The notes under the pieces are model-generated. The model was not told where the DNA came from. It was given only the letters and a program-made list of their open reading frames with translations, and made no database searches. A program made the position numbers and the translations under genes. Source: an uncultured Lentisphaeria bacterium (GTDB lineage: Bacteria; Verrucomicrobiota; Lentisphaeria; Oligosphaerales; Oligosphaeraceae). Taken from it: a DNA stretch of 31,677 bases. Where the stretch lies: assembly GCA_934661755.1 (NCBI GenBank), contig CAKUJM010000031.1, positions 1 through 31,677 of the forward strand, given 5' to 3'. This document shows, piece after piece, positions 7,433 through 15,373 of this stretch; position 1 is the first letter of the stretch; the number at the start of each line of letters is the position of its first letter.

Positions 7433-7558
7433 GTGCCGTGAATCCATGGCGTCTTCGCCCCTTTTGGTTTTGTCCTGGCGCAAATGGCTTCTTGCGCAGT
7501 CGCAATTCTGCCAGGCTGATTCAAAAACGCCGCGGGAGTCCTGACGGATTTACGGCAC
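7433..7558 (+). repeat. Intergenic repeat element, second subtype, with terminal inverted repeats
   Basis: The ends GTGCCGTGAATCC (7433-7445) and GGATTTACGGCAC (7546-7558) are inverted repeats with one mismatch. The left end continues into ccatggcgt; the combined stretch and the next about 40 bases resemble 16643-16711. The end motif TGAATCCATGG is one base off the TGAATCCGTGG end of the element at 1486-1607, so the two subtypes look related. The element would be transcribed as part of the rplI 3' UTR. Confidence 0.5.
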
Positions 7559-7584
7559 ATCCAGCGATTGGTGTTTGCAACTGC

Positions 7585-7631
7585 AAATCCCCTGCTTTTC
7601 CGGTGACGCCGGGAGAGCAGGGGATTTTTTT
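7585..7631 (+). terminator. Rho-independent terminator of the rpsF-rplI operon
   Basis: AAATCCCCTGCT (7585-7596) pairs with AGCAGGGGATTT (7616-7627), a 12-base stem; an inner CCGG/CCGG pair extends the structure, and the stem runs directly into a run of seven T (7625-7631). On the opposite strand there is no T-run, so it acts on plus-strand transcripts. Confidence 0.88.
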
Positions 7632-7670
7632 CGTTGGGGGGGGGCAAGGGGGAGGCGCTTATGGCCTTGT

Positions 7671-7780
7671 CCTGAATAGCTTCCTTGCGCTGTGATTTCG
7701 TTTTTTTCGGTCACGGACTTCCGGCACGCACCCTCGGAATTCTCCATTCCGACGAAAAAACACTAACTTTACGGATCCAG
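7671..7780 (-). repeat. Intergenic repeat element, copy 2, overlapping the end of the TPR gene
   Basis: The core cggtcacggacttccggcacgc (7708-7729) matches the core of copy 1 with three differences. The left end is CTGAATAG (7672) and the right end TACGGATCCAG (7770-7780), a degraded version of the inverted terminal pair. A perfect small hairpin CGGAAT-tctcc-ATTCCG follows the core. The right end overlaps the minus-strand TPR gene: its complement, CTGGATCCGTAA, supplies that gene's last codons Leu-Asp-Pro and the stop. Confidence 0.55.
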
Positions 7781-10132
7781 TTTTATGGCATCGGCGGCGG
7801 CGTGATCGCCTTTGGCGCGGTATATTTTTCTTGCCAGTTCGGCGCACTCCGTGGAGTATGGAGTGTATTTTCCATACATTATGTAGCATGGCGTGGCGAA
7901 CTTGAGCGCCATTTTGCTGTCGTGGGCAAATTCATGCAACGCGATGGCCTTTGCCCACAACGCCCGCGGGATCGTGCTGTCGAGCACCGTCTTTTCGTTG
8001 CGTCGCTCAAGGGAGCGTCCGGCGTAGTCCAGGGCCTTGTCGTATTGCTTTTGGCGAATTGCCAGTTCCGCGACCAGCGCCTCGATATCCGCAAAGTATC
8101 CATCGGCGGCCTTGCCGGTTGGCGGGTACAGCTCCTCCAGCAGCTTTTGCGCATCCCCGGGCGAATCCTGCACCAGCAATTCCGCCAGCTGCACGCAATG
8201 CCGGGTACGCGCCTCTTCCGGGCATTCCGGGGCGGCGATGGCCAGCCGCAGCGCGTCAGCCGCCAGAGTCCGCCGGGAGTTCCTCCTGGCAAATTGGGCG
8301 ATTTCGCCCAGCAGTTCCGGGGAAACCGGCGTTGTCGAGGGCGCGCCATCAAGCAACTCCTCCGCGTGGGCCAGGGCGTCTTCGACACGCCCAAGGCGCA
8401 TTTCCAGATACGTTAATTTTTGCAGCACCGCGTGGCGTCTGTCCTTGTCGATGCCGTCGATCTTCAGCGCCTGCGCCCATGCCGCCGCCGCCGCTTCGGG
8501 CTGCTTGACGTGAAATTGGAGCATGGCCATGGCGCACAGGTATTTGAAGCGGTCGGGGCCATCCGCCAGCTGGGCCAGTGCATCAACGCATCTGATGGCG
8601 CATCCGTGGTCCTTTTCCGCGATGGCGAGGTCATAGCGCAGATGGAGGATGCCTTTTTTCTCGGCAGCCGCCAGCGGGCCAATCCGCTTTATCAGCGCAT
8701 CGAGAATGGCTTTGGACTCCTCCAGGCTTCCGGCCTCCTTCAGACACTGCGCCGCGCAGAACATCGGCATGGCGGAGTCGTCCTGGGGGAGGGTGTCCGC
8801 CAGCTGCCTCCATACCATGGCCGCTTCGCTGAACTGCCGGGATTTCTGCAGAAGATATGCCAGCTTCCGCGAATACGCCTGGAAGGACTCGGGGGTGGAT
8901 GAAAACAGCGGTACCGCCTGCCGGAATGATGCGATGGCGCCGTCGTCATCCTTCATTGACATCGCCGCATCGCCGTCCATCGCCAGCAGCCAGGCGCGTC
9001 TGGGAGTGTTCGGGGTGTCTTCCAGGTACTTGGAAATTGCGGCGCGCATTTTGCCGAACGCGCCGGTGGCCGCCAGCCCATTGACGTAGGCCAGGAAGAC
9101 CTGTTCGCGCATTTGCGGCGGCAGCGGATGCTTGTCGTAGAGTTCTTCGAGCAACGGCAGCGCCTGGTCCAGCTCGTCGCGCTGCTGGCGCAGATTCGCC
9201 ATTTTCAAGTAAAGGTCGGTGTCCTTGGCGGAAATCCCGGGGTAGTCGTGGCAGTATCTGGCGGCGAGGGCCAGGAAGTCGTCGTATTTCTTGAGCTGAT
9301 ATCGGCATTCGAGCATCCTGCGCACCACGGCGGCGCGCCCTTCCGCGCCGTCGGACTCGGCAAGATAGCGCCCGAAGAAGTCGTCAGCCTGCTGGTAATC
9401 GGCCAGGTGCTGGAAGCAAATCCCGCCGGCGGTCAGGTAGGTCCTGTTGCGGAGGTCGCGTGGCAGCTCCTTTGACGACAGCAAGGCGCGGCAGTCCTTC
9501 AGCGCGCCCGCATAGTCGCCGGCTGCCTGCTTGTGCTCCGCCAGGTAGCGCAGGGCGTCAATGCTGTACGGATGCCGGCTGTCCAGCGGCAATGACGCCA
9601 GGCGTTCGAGCAGCGGCAGCGCCCGCTCATTCTGCTTGAGATCGATATGGCATCGGGCGGCAAGATATGCGGCTTCCTCCGCAATGCCGTCGTTCCCTTT
9701 GGACAGCGGGGTGAAGTGGACTATGGCGGCGGCGGGGCTGCCCATGTCCATGTAGCATTTCGCCAGTTGCAGCCGCAACGCCCGCCTCCGTTTGGTCTTG
9801 GGGTGCTTCTTCAGGCAGTCGTGGATCAGGCTCGCGGCCTTGCGGCAGTTCGGCTTGGGAAGGCTGAGGTTGGCGTTGATGGCGCAGATGGCGACGTCTT
9901 CAGCCAGGGGGCTGTCGGGATAGAGACGCAAAAACAGCTCCGATTGCTCGGCCGCCAGATCGTAGTACTTGCGTTCCAATAATTTTACAATGTAATCATA
10001 ACGCTGCTCCGGCAATCTGAGGCCATCGGCGGGTGGATTGTCGGCGGCTTGCGCCGTCGCCAGCAACAGGCACAGCGCCGCCAGCGCCGTCATTGTGCGC
10101 ATGGCGTTGGCAAGTGTCGTCGTCGTCATCAT
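7769..10132 (-). CDS. Secreted tetratricopeptide-repeat protein of the ExbB/ExbD operon
   Basis: This 787-residue product has a signal peptide (basic start, then LAALCLLLATAQA, cleavage expected before ADN near residue 30). The remainder is almost wholly helical repeats with TPR spacing, such as YYDLAAEQSELFLRLYPDSPLAED (residues about 56-79, given here only as the pattern's location) and many YLxAR-type and ALPLLExL helices. It would lie in the periplasm. The ATG overlaps the exbD stop in an ATGA, so translation is probably coupled. TPR proteins next to ExbB/ExbD are known in several Gram-negative groups and are thought to be periplasmic partners of the proton-driven complex; no TonB or TolA C-terminal domain is visible. 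The last three codons and the stop lie in an intergenic repeat. Function unknown beyond this. Confidence 0.8.
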   Translation of the reverse strand: MMTTTTLANAMRTMTALAALCLLLATAQAADNPPADGLRLPEQRYDYIVKLLERKYYDLAAEQSELFLRLYPDSPLAEDVAICAINANLSLPKPNCRKAASLIHDCLKKHPKTKRRRALRLQLAKCYMDMGSPAAAIVHFTPLSKGNDGIAEEAAYLAARCHIDLKQNERALPLLERLASLPLDSRHPYSIDALRYLAEHKQAAGDYAGALKDCRALLSSKELPRDLRNRTYLTAGGICFQHLADYQQADDFFGRYLAESDGAEGRAAVVRRMLECRYQLKKYDDFLALAARYCHDYPGISAKDTDLYLKMANLRQQRDELDQALPLLEELYDKHPLPPQMREQVFLAYVNGLAATGAFGKMRAAISKYLEDTPNTPRRAWLLAMDGDAAMSMKDDDGAIASFRQAVPLFSSTPESFQAYSRKLAYLLQKSRQFSEAAMVWRQLADTLPQDDSAMPMFCAAQCLKEAGSLEESKAILDALIKRIGPLAAAEKKGILHLRYDLAIAEKDHGCAIRCVDALAQLADGPDRFKYLCAMAMLQFHVKQPEAAAAAWAQALKIDGIDKDRRHAVLQKLTYLEMRLGRVEDALAHAEELLDGAPSTTPVSPELLGEIAQFARRNSRRTLAADALRLAIAAPECPEEARTRHCVQLAELLVQDSPGDAQKLLEELYPPTGKAADGYFADIEALVAELAIRQKQYDKALDYAGRSLERRNEKTVLDSTIPRALWAKAIALHEFAHDSKMALKFATPCYIMYGKYTPYSTECAELARKIYRAKGDHAAADAIKLDP

Positions 10133-10563
10133 GGCGCGGCGGAGTCATCCTCCGGCTTGACAGTGGCGAAGGCGATGTTCCAGATATCGGCCTGCCGGCA
10201 GATGTCCATGACCCGGATCAGCGCCTGGCAGCTGGTCTGGCGGTCCGCCCGGAGGATCACCGCCTGTCCCGGGAATACGCTGGATACCTGTCCCAGGGTG
10301 TCGAGCAGCCGCTGGCCGGTGATTTCACGGCTGTTGATGAAGATGCGCCCCTCGGCATCCAGATTGACGATGATTTCGCCGGTGCGGCGCATTTCCTGGC
10401 GGGTTCCGGAGTCGGCGGTGGGAATGGCGATCTCCATGCGGTTTTCCCATTGCGCGAAGATCGTCGCCGCCATGAAGTGAATCAGCAGGATGAAGATGAT
10501 GTCCAGCATCGGCGCCATCTGGAAGGATGCGCCGGCGGCGGGGCGGTTCTTGGAGAAATTCAT
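10129..10563 (-). CDS. exbD: ExbD/TolR family biopolymer transport protein
   Basis: The 144-residue protein has the family layout: a short cytoplasmic start, one membrane helix opening with MAPMLDIIFILLIHFM (about residues 16-31), whose Asp21 corresponds to the essential proton-path aspartate, and a periplasmic domain of about 100 residues ending in a DIWNIAFATVKPE-type strand. With ExbB it would form a proton-motive-force-driven motor that energises a periplasmic partner. It begins 15 bases after exbB, with AGAGGA as ribosome site, and its stop overlaps the start of the TPR gene. Whether it acts in outer-membrane uptake or in envelope maintenance (TolR-like) cannot be told. Confidence 0.9.
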   Translation of the reverse strand: MNFSKNRPAAGASFQMAPMLDIIFILLIHFMAATIFAQWENRMEIAIPTADSGTRQEMRRTGEIIVNLDAEGRIFINSREITGQRLLDTLGQVSSVFPGQAVILRADRQTSCQALIRVMDICRQADIWNIAFATVKPEDDSAAP

Positions 10564-10578
10564 ACTGGTCCGTCCTCT

Positions 10579-11337
10579 TCAAGGAGTCGGGCGGTCATTG
10601 CCCGTGCCCGCGGCGGCGGCAGTTCGCCTGGCGTCATGTCTGGCGGTTACCCGTGCCGCCAGTCGCGAGCATTCCTGCTCCAGGCTGCATACGAGGCTGG
10701 TGAGATGGCCGCGGAAAAGCGCGTATGCCGCCAGGGCGCCGATGCCGATGATCAGCCCCCCGAAGGTGGTGTACATGGCGGTCGCCACGCCGCTGGCCAG
10801 CCGGTCGGCCTTGTTGGCGATGTCATTTTCCAATCCGGTGAAGGAGATCATCATCCCCCAGACAGTCCCGAGCAATCCGACCATTGGCGCGATGGTGGCC
10901 ACGTCGGCCAGATATTGCAGCTGCCCCCATAGCCGGGAGCTTTGCCGGGTGCCCTCCTCCTCCAGCGCGCCCTGGAAGAGGCCGGGGGTGCCGCCATCCT
11001 CCTCGTCCTCGAACTGGGTGCAGGCGGAAGTGACGATCCTGCCCAGCACGGACGTCTTCCCCTCATCCACGGCGCGGATGGCGTCGATGTCGCCGTCGGC
11101 ATCGCGCAATGCGTTGAGCAGCGCCGGCGGCAGCAGGTTGTTTTTGCGGAATGCCATCAGGTAGTACAGGATCAGCATGACGGCGATCACCGACAGCCCG
11201 AGCAGGACATACATCAGCATGCCGCCATCCTCGATGATCTTCCGTACCGTCAGGTTCACCGCCGTGGAGGTCGTCTCCGAATCCGCGGCCTGGAGGGCGG
11301 CGCCCGCCGCCGCCAATGCGATAGCTATCTGCTTCAT
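10579..11337 (-). CDS. exbB: MotA/TolQ/ExbB proton channel family protein
   Basis: The 252-residue product has three membrane segments: one near residues 38-58 (MYVLLGLSVIAVMLILYYL), one around the conserved VATIAPMVGLLGTVWGM block (about 150-166), and one in FGGLIIGIGALAAYALF. The IAPMVGLLGTVWGM block defines the TolQ/ExbB/MotA family. An N-terminal signal-like stretch (MKQIAIALAAAGAALQA) precedes the first helix, a feature of the longer ExbB variants. The start at 11337 is chosen because it opens this stretch and lies 11 bases after the aldolase stop with an AGGT site; an upstream in-frame ATG at 11637 would lie inside the aldolase gene and is rejected. A Ser/Ala/Arg-rich tail ends the protein. 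Confidence 0.88.
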   Translation of the reverse strand: MKQIAIALAAAGAALQAADSETTSTAVNLTVRKIIEDGGMLMYVLLGLSVIAVMLILYYLMAFRKNNLLPPALLNALRDADGDIDAIRAVDEGKTSVLGRIVTSACTQFEDEEDGGTPGLFQGALEEEGTRQSSRLWGQLQYLADVATIAPMVGLLGTVWGMMISFTGLENDIANKADRLASGVATAMYTTFGGLIIGIGALAAYALFRGHLTSLVCSLEQECSRLAARVTARHDARRTAAAAGTGNDRPTP

Positions 11338-11348
11338 GGTACCTGTGG

Positions 11349-12038
11349 TCAGTCGTGGTGCATATTGGCGATGGCCTGGGCGGCTTCGGCAATTCCCTTG
11401 CCGATTGCGCTCCAGTCCCCCGAGGATGCGGCCTGCTTGAGGTCGGCCGGCTTGGCCAGCCAGGTCCCGCCGACGCAGGCGATTTCCGGCACTTCGAGAT
11501 AGCTGGCCAGCAAGGCCGGGGTGATGCCGCCGGTCGGCATGAAGCGGATCCCCAGCTGCCGATATGGCGCCAGCAGATTCTTCAGCATCTTGACACCGCC
11601 ATTGGCCTCGGCGGGGAAGAATTTCAGGAAGGTGCATCCCAGTTCATGGGCCTGCTCCAATTCGGAGGGCGTGGCGATGCCCGGGACGAAGGGGAAGGCG
11701 CAATTGATCGCCTCCTGGACCACCGCCGGATTGAATCCGGGCGCCACCGCGAAGCCGGCGCCGGCGTCAATTGCCTTGTGCAGCACATCGCGGCTAAGCA
11801 CCGTCCCCGCGCCGAGGGTGAGGCCGGGAAATTCCCTGGCGGCACGGCGGATCGTCTCTTCGGCGGCGGCGGTGCGGAAGGTGATCTCCGCAGCCGGCAG
11901 GCCGTTGTCCATGAGCAATTCGCACATCTTCATGCCAATCTCAACGGTGTCAAGCACCAGCACCGGCACGACTTTGAGCGCGCTCAGGCGCGCCAGGACC
12001 CTGGCGGTCTTCTCTGCGAACATGGTATCGTCAATCAT
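11349..12038 (-). CDS. eda: 2-dehydro-3-deoxy-phosphogluconate (KDPG/KHG) aldolase
   Basis: This aldolase splits KDPG into pyruvate and glyceraldehyde 3-phosphate. The 229 residues contain the catalytic set of the class I KDPG aldolases: Glu51 in AAEITFRT, Arg55, and the Schiff-base Lys139 in FLKFFPAE. They also contain LGAGTVLS, PGIATPSE, and the phosphate-binding MPTGGI and GGTWLA. The spacing of Glu, Arg and Lys equals that of E. coli Eda with a six-residue offset. The start overlaps the stop of the HIT gene in an ATGA. Presence in an operon with HIT and ExbBD genes gives no hint of the sugar acid used. Confidence 0.92.
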   Translation of the reverse strand: MIDDTMFAEKTARVLARLSALKVVPVLVLDTVEIGMKMCELLMDNGLPAAEITFRTAAAEETIRRAAREFPGLTLGAGTVLSRDVLHKAIDAGAGFAVAPGFNPAVVQEAINCAFPFVPGIATPSELEQAHELGCTFLKFFPAEANGGVKMLKNLLAPYRQLGIRFMPTGGITPALLASYLEVPEIACVGGTWLAKPADLKQAASSGDWSAIGKGIAEAAQAIANMHHD

Positions 12039-12460
12039 GAGTTCAGCTTCCTGCGTATTGCCTCGGCCATGGCGCCAATGGCGTCGCCTTCGTATTGCTT
12101 CTTGGGGGCGCTGAGCAATACGGCGTCATCGACCATCCGGGGGATGATGTGCAAATGGGCATGCGGCACTTCCTGCCCGGCAATCGACCCATTGTTCAGC
12201 ATCAGGTTGAAGGCGGGGGCGCCGGTGGCATGCATGATGGCCGGTGCCAATTTCCTGGCGGCGATGATCATCGCCGACAGGTATTCGTCCGGGACGATGG
12301 TCATGCTCTGGCAATGGATCTTCGGAATCACCAGGGCATGGCCGAAATTGAAGGGCGCAATGTCCAGGAAGGCCACCACCTTGTCATCCTCGTATATCCT
12401 GGCGGCGGGGATTTCCCCGCGGATTATCCGGCAGAAAATGCAGTTGTCTTCGATTGCCAT
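12035..12460 (-). CDS. Histidine triad (HIT) family protein
   Basis: The 141-residue product begins MAIEDNCIFCRIIRGEIPA and carries the histidine triad HAHLHII with His100, His102 and His104. This is the Hint-type branch: small nucleotide-binding hydrolases that cleave nucleoside phosphoramidates or related AMP conjugates. The start is placed at MAIEDNC, which opens the conserved domain; an upstream in-frame ATG at 12631 would add 57 residues encoded by repeat and terminator DNA and is rejected. It is the first gene of the HIT-eda-exbB-exbD-TPR operon. The CxxC near the N-terminus is common in this branch. Confidence 0.92.
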   Translation of the reverse strand: MAIEDNCIFCRIIRGEIPAARIYEDDKVVAFLDIAPFNFGHALVIPKIHCQSMTIVPDEYLSAMIIAARKLAPAIMHATGAPAFNLMLNNGSIAGQEVPHAHLHIIPRMVDDAVLLSAPKKQYEGDAIGAMAEAIRRKLNS

Positions 12461-12498
12461 GGCTCTTTTTGGTGATGGTTGTGCGGCATCCGGAAACT

Positions 12499-12553
12499 CC
12501 ATGGCGGATTCACGGGGAATCACGCCCGGATTCAGGTGGCGGGGATTCAGGTT
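12499..12553. repeat. Remnant of the intergenic repeat family upstream of the HIT gene
   Basis: Three copies of the end motif are crowded together: CCATGGCGGATTCACGG at 12499-12515, then two GGATTCAGGT units at about 12528-12537 and 12544-12553. They match the end motifs of the elements at 1486-1607 and 7433-7558, but no core is visible. They lie where the HIT operon promoter should be; I could not pick a convincing promoter there. Confidence 0.35.
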
Positions 12554-12608
12554 TCTGTTTTGAGCCTTAATGTACTGCGTAACCGCCTTTTCCGCACATG
12601 GCCGCGGC

Positions 12609-12632
12609 AAAAAAAATGCCGTCGGCGGCATT
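12609..12632 (-). terminator. Rho-independent terminator after the serine hydrolase gene
   Basis: On the minus strand AATGCCG (12632-12626), loop CCGA, CGGCATT (12621-12615) form a 7-base stem running into T8 (12616-12609). It lies about 80 bases past the stop of the serine hydrolase gene at 12714 and would insulate the HIT operon from it. Confidence 0.8.
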
Positions 12633-12713
12633 GCGTCGGCGGCACGGCTTTTTCACCAGGGCGGCCGCCACGCGGAGAAGGGCCGGCCGCCACGTGAGGA
12701 TGGAATCCGGCCG

Positions 12714-13892
12714 CTATGGCAATCCGTACAGCAGCTCCATGATCCGGATTCGCCCGTTGTAGGCTTCGTCCCAGTCGCCGGTGCGGGAGGTGAGCACGAC
12801 TCCGCCACGGCCGGTGGATGGATCCACGAAGATGGTCTGGCCGGTATATCCGGAATGGGATATGGTGTTTTCCGTGAAATTGCGCGGCTGCGACGCCTTG
12901 CTCATGTCCCAGCCGAAGCTGCGGCGTTCGCCGTCCTTCTCGAACGCGCACCTGGTGATCAGCTCATAATAGATGGCGGGGAAGTGCTTCCTGTCCACGA
13001 TGTCCTGCAGGAAAAGCAGCATGTCGCCGGCGGTGGAGAAGAAGCTGCCGCTTCCCAGCGGAAAGCCGCAGTCGCGGCACACGGCGTCGTTGTGGAGCCC
13101 GGCGGGGCGGTTGGGAAACCAGTGCTCCACCTCGTCCGGCCCCGGACCGGGTTCGTTCCAGGTCGTGTGGGTCATTCCCAGCGGCTCCCAGATCAGCTCC
13201 CGCGACAGCGTGTCCAGGTCCTTGCCGGTGATCCGGTTGAGGATCAGCCCGAGCAGAATCAGGTTGTAGCAGGAGTACTCGTGGACCTCTCCGCGTGGAC
13301 GCTCCGGCATCATCGCCGCGATTTCGCGGAAGAATACCTCGCGGTCGCTGGAATGATACGGCTTGCGGTTGCTGAAGCCGCTCACATGCATCGCCAGGTC
13401 GCGGATGGTGATGTCGCAATTGGCGCCGAGCGCATGCTCCGGGTAGTATTTTGTGAATGGCGCATCGGGATCCAGCCGTCCCTGCGCAATCAGCAGCGCA
13501 CAGCATCCGGCGGTCATGACCTTCCCGCATGATGCCATGTCGAAGCGCGAATTGGTGGTCATTGGCCTGGGCGGATGGGTGGTCTGGTTGCCGACGGCGA
13601 TGATCCTCCCGGGGGCATCCAGACGGGCGAAGACCGCTCCCTGGATCAATCCGGAGTCCACTTGCCGCTGCGCTTCCTCGCGCGCCGCACGCAAATTCCG
13701 TTCAAGCTGCTCCTGGTCCGGCTGGGCAGACATCGATGGGTTGCACATTTCTTCCTTCTCCGCTGAGGATTCGGTGGTGATCTGCCGCGCCGCCGTCTTC
13801 CCGGCGGCGGACAACGGCAGGGTGAACGCAATTGCCGCCAGCAATCCGATTGCCGCCAGCGTCCGCTTAGATCTGATGCCGTCAATTGCCAT
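12714..13892 (-). CDS. Secreted serine hydrolase, beta-lactamase (class C-like) / esterase family
   Basis: The 392-residue product has a signal peptide (KRTLAAIGLLAAIAFTLPLSA, about residues 9-29 in all) and the penicillin-recognising serine hydrolase fold. The nucleophile motif SxxK is MASCGK, Ser120/Lys123. The second motif, usually YSN, reads YSC (Tyr206-Cys208) followed by YNLILLG, and the third is HSG (346-348) in place of KTG. The HSG form is common in esterase and peptidase members rather than true beta-lactamases. It would act in the periplasm or outside. The start is chosen for the signal peptide and an AGGAG 10 bases upstream; ATG 13901 is possible. Longer starts run into the MATE gene. 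It follows the MATE gene by 37 bases and is probably co-transcribed. The substrate cannot be deduced. Confidence 0.82.
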   Translation of the reverse strand: MAIDGIRSKRTLAAIGLLAAIAFTLPLSAAGKTAARQITTESSAEKEEMCNPSMSAQPDQEQLERNLRAAREEAQRQVDSGLIQGAVFARLDAPGRIIAVGNQTTHPPRPMTTNSRFDMASCGKVMTAGCCALLIAQGRLDPDAPFTKYYPEHALGANCDITIRDLAMHVSGFSNRKPYHSSDREVFFREIAAMMPERPRGEVHEYSCYNLILLGLILNRITGKDLDTLSRELIWEPLGMTHTTWNEPGPGPDEVEHWFPNRPAGLHNDAVCRDCGFPLGSGSFFSTAGDMLLFLQDIVDRKHFPAIYYELITRCAFEKDGERRSFGWDMSKASQPRNFTENTISHSGYTGQTIFVDPSTGRGGVVLTSRTGDWDEAYNGRIRIMELLYGLP

Positions 13893-13929
13893 GCTCTGCA
13901 TGCTCCTATTTTTGTGGCTGGACTCCGTG

Positions 13930-15330
13930 TCAGCGGTCATCATCCGCCGGGCCATTCGCGCCCGCGGGAATGGCGTCATGGCGGGTGAGGTCGCGCATCC
14001 AATTGAAGCTATTGACCTTCCAGGCGGCGATGAAGCATTTGGTGATCTGGTCGCTGTTGAGGCATGCGTATACCACCCACACCGGCGCATGGAAGTACTG
14101 CTGGGCAAGGAAGGCGCTGGGGAGCACGAAGCAGAAAACCCAGAAGGTGTCGTTCTTGAAGACGAATGCGGTGTCGCCGCCGGCCCGCACCAGCCCCAGC
14201 AGGCTTGGCGCCTGATAGCATCTGCCGACCATGATCACCGCCAGCACGATCAGGAAGGTCCTGGCCATGGCGACGGTTTCCGGCTGGAGGCTGTACAGGG
14301 AAATCAGCAGGTCCCGTCCGAAATAGATGACCATCCCGGAGAACACCCCCATCCCCAGGAAAATGGCCTGCATGGTCTTGGCGTATTGCCTCATGAGGTC
14401 GAATCTGCCCTCGCCGATGGTCTTGCCGGTGATGATGCCGGTGGCGGCGACAAAGCCGATGATGCCCATCCACAGCAGCCGGTTGGCCATGTCCGCCACT
14501 GATGCGGAGGCGATGCCAATGGCGTTCATCTGGCCGATGATGGCGGTTTGCGCAAAATTGTTGACGGCCCAGACCACCTGTCCCATCATCAGCGGCAGGC
14601 CGCATTTGAAGAGGTCGTGGGCGAAGAGCCCATTCCAGCGCTGGAGAAAATCGGCCATCTTCAGCCCAAGCCGCCGGTCATGGCAGAAGGCATACCAGGC
14701 GACGACTCCCAGCTCGACCAGCCGCGCAATCACCGTCCCCAGCGCCGCGCCGGAGACCCCCATGGCCGGCAGCCCGAGCTTGCCGAAGATGAATATGTAG
14801 TTCAGGACGACATTCACCACCAGCGCGATAATTGAGTCATAAAGCCCGATGCGGACAATCTCCACGCTGCGCAGGCATGACAGCAAAATCATCATCATGG
14901 CGAACGGCACATATGCCAGCGCAACCAGCCGCAGATACGGCGCGCCCTCGGCAATCGCCCCCGGATCCGGAGTAAGCAGCCGCAGGCAGGCTTCGGGGAA
15001 TAGCCCGGTGGTCAGCGCGATGGTGGCGGCGAAGAAGATCGCGCAATGCATGCCGATGGCGCTGATCTGGCGGATGCTCCGGCAGTCGCCCTTGCCCCAA
15101 TACTGGGTGTTGAGCACCATGATGCTGTTTTCCACGCCGAAGAGCACCAGCTGCAGGATGGTCTGCACCAGCGTCCCCAGATAAAGTCCCGCCATGGCGT
15201 TTTCGCCCAGCCGGCCGACCATCAGGTTGTCGGCGAAGCTGACGCCGAAGGTGAGCAGATTCTGCAATGACAGCGGCAACGCCAGCAGAAGCAGCCGTTT
15301 ATAGAATGACCAGTCGCGGACCAGCAGCAT
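13930..15330 (-). CDS. MATE family multidrug/sodium antiporter
   Basis: The 466-residue protein is almost entirely hydrophobic, with about twelve membrane helices. It opens with the MATE signature LLLLALPLSLQNLLTFGVSFAD followed by NLMVGRLG (that region spans about residues 13-41), repeated in weaker form near residue 245 (GLPLMMGQVVWAVNNF), as expected for the two-fold MATE fold. MATE proteins export cationic drugs or metabolites in exchange for Na+ or H+. The ATG cannot lie further upstream: only ten bases separate it from the tRNA-Glu terminator. No Shine-Dalgarno sequence is visible. The serine hydrolase gene follows. Confidence 0.9.
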   Translation of the reverse strand: MLLVRDWSFYKRLLLLALPLSLQNLLTFGVSFADNLMVGRLGENAMAGLYLGTLVQTILQLVLFGVENSIMVLNTQYWGKGDCRSIRQISAIGMHCAIFFAATIALTTGLFPEACLRLLTPDPGAIAEGAPYLRLVALAYVPFAMMMILLSCLRSVEIVRIGLYDSIIALVVNVVLNYIFIFGKLGLPAMGVSGAALGTVIARLVELGVVAWYAFCHDRRLGLKMADFLQRWNGLFAHDLFKCGLPLMMGQVVWAVNNFAQTAIIGQMNAIGIASASVADMANRLLWMGIIGFVAATGIITGKTIGEGRFDLMRQYAKTMQAIFLGMGVFSGMVIYFGRDLLISLYSLQPETVAMARTFLIVLAVIMVGRCYQAPSLLGLVRAGGDTAFVFKNDTFWVFCFVLPSAFLAQQYFHAPVWVVYACLNSDQITKCFIAAWKVNSFNWMRDLTRHDAIPAGANGPADDDR

Positions 15331-15340
15331 TTTCGGGGAT

Positions 15341-15368
15341 AAAAAAAGCCCCGGCAGGAATCCGGGGC
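15341..15368 (-). terminator. Rho-independent terminator of tRNA-Glu
   Basis: On the minus strand GCCCCGG (15368-15362), loop ATTCCTG, CCGGGGC (15354-15348), then T7 (15347-15341). It starts five bases after the tRNA 3' CCA and ends ten bases before the MATE ATG. Confidence 0.88.
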
Positions 15369-15373
15369 GATGA

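Noticed and set aside
10579..11637. Extended ExbB start at 11637
   Set aside because: The added residues overlap the KDPG aldolase gene in another frame and look like a shadow; the ATG at 11337 opens a signal-like stretch with a ribosome site.
12714..14108. Extended serine hydrolase start at 14108
   Set aside because: It would run over 170 bases into the MATE gene and place the signal peptide internally; starts at 13892 or 13901 put the signal peptide at the N-terminus.
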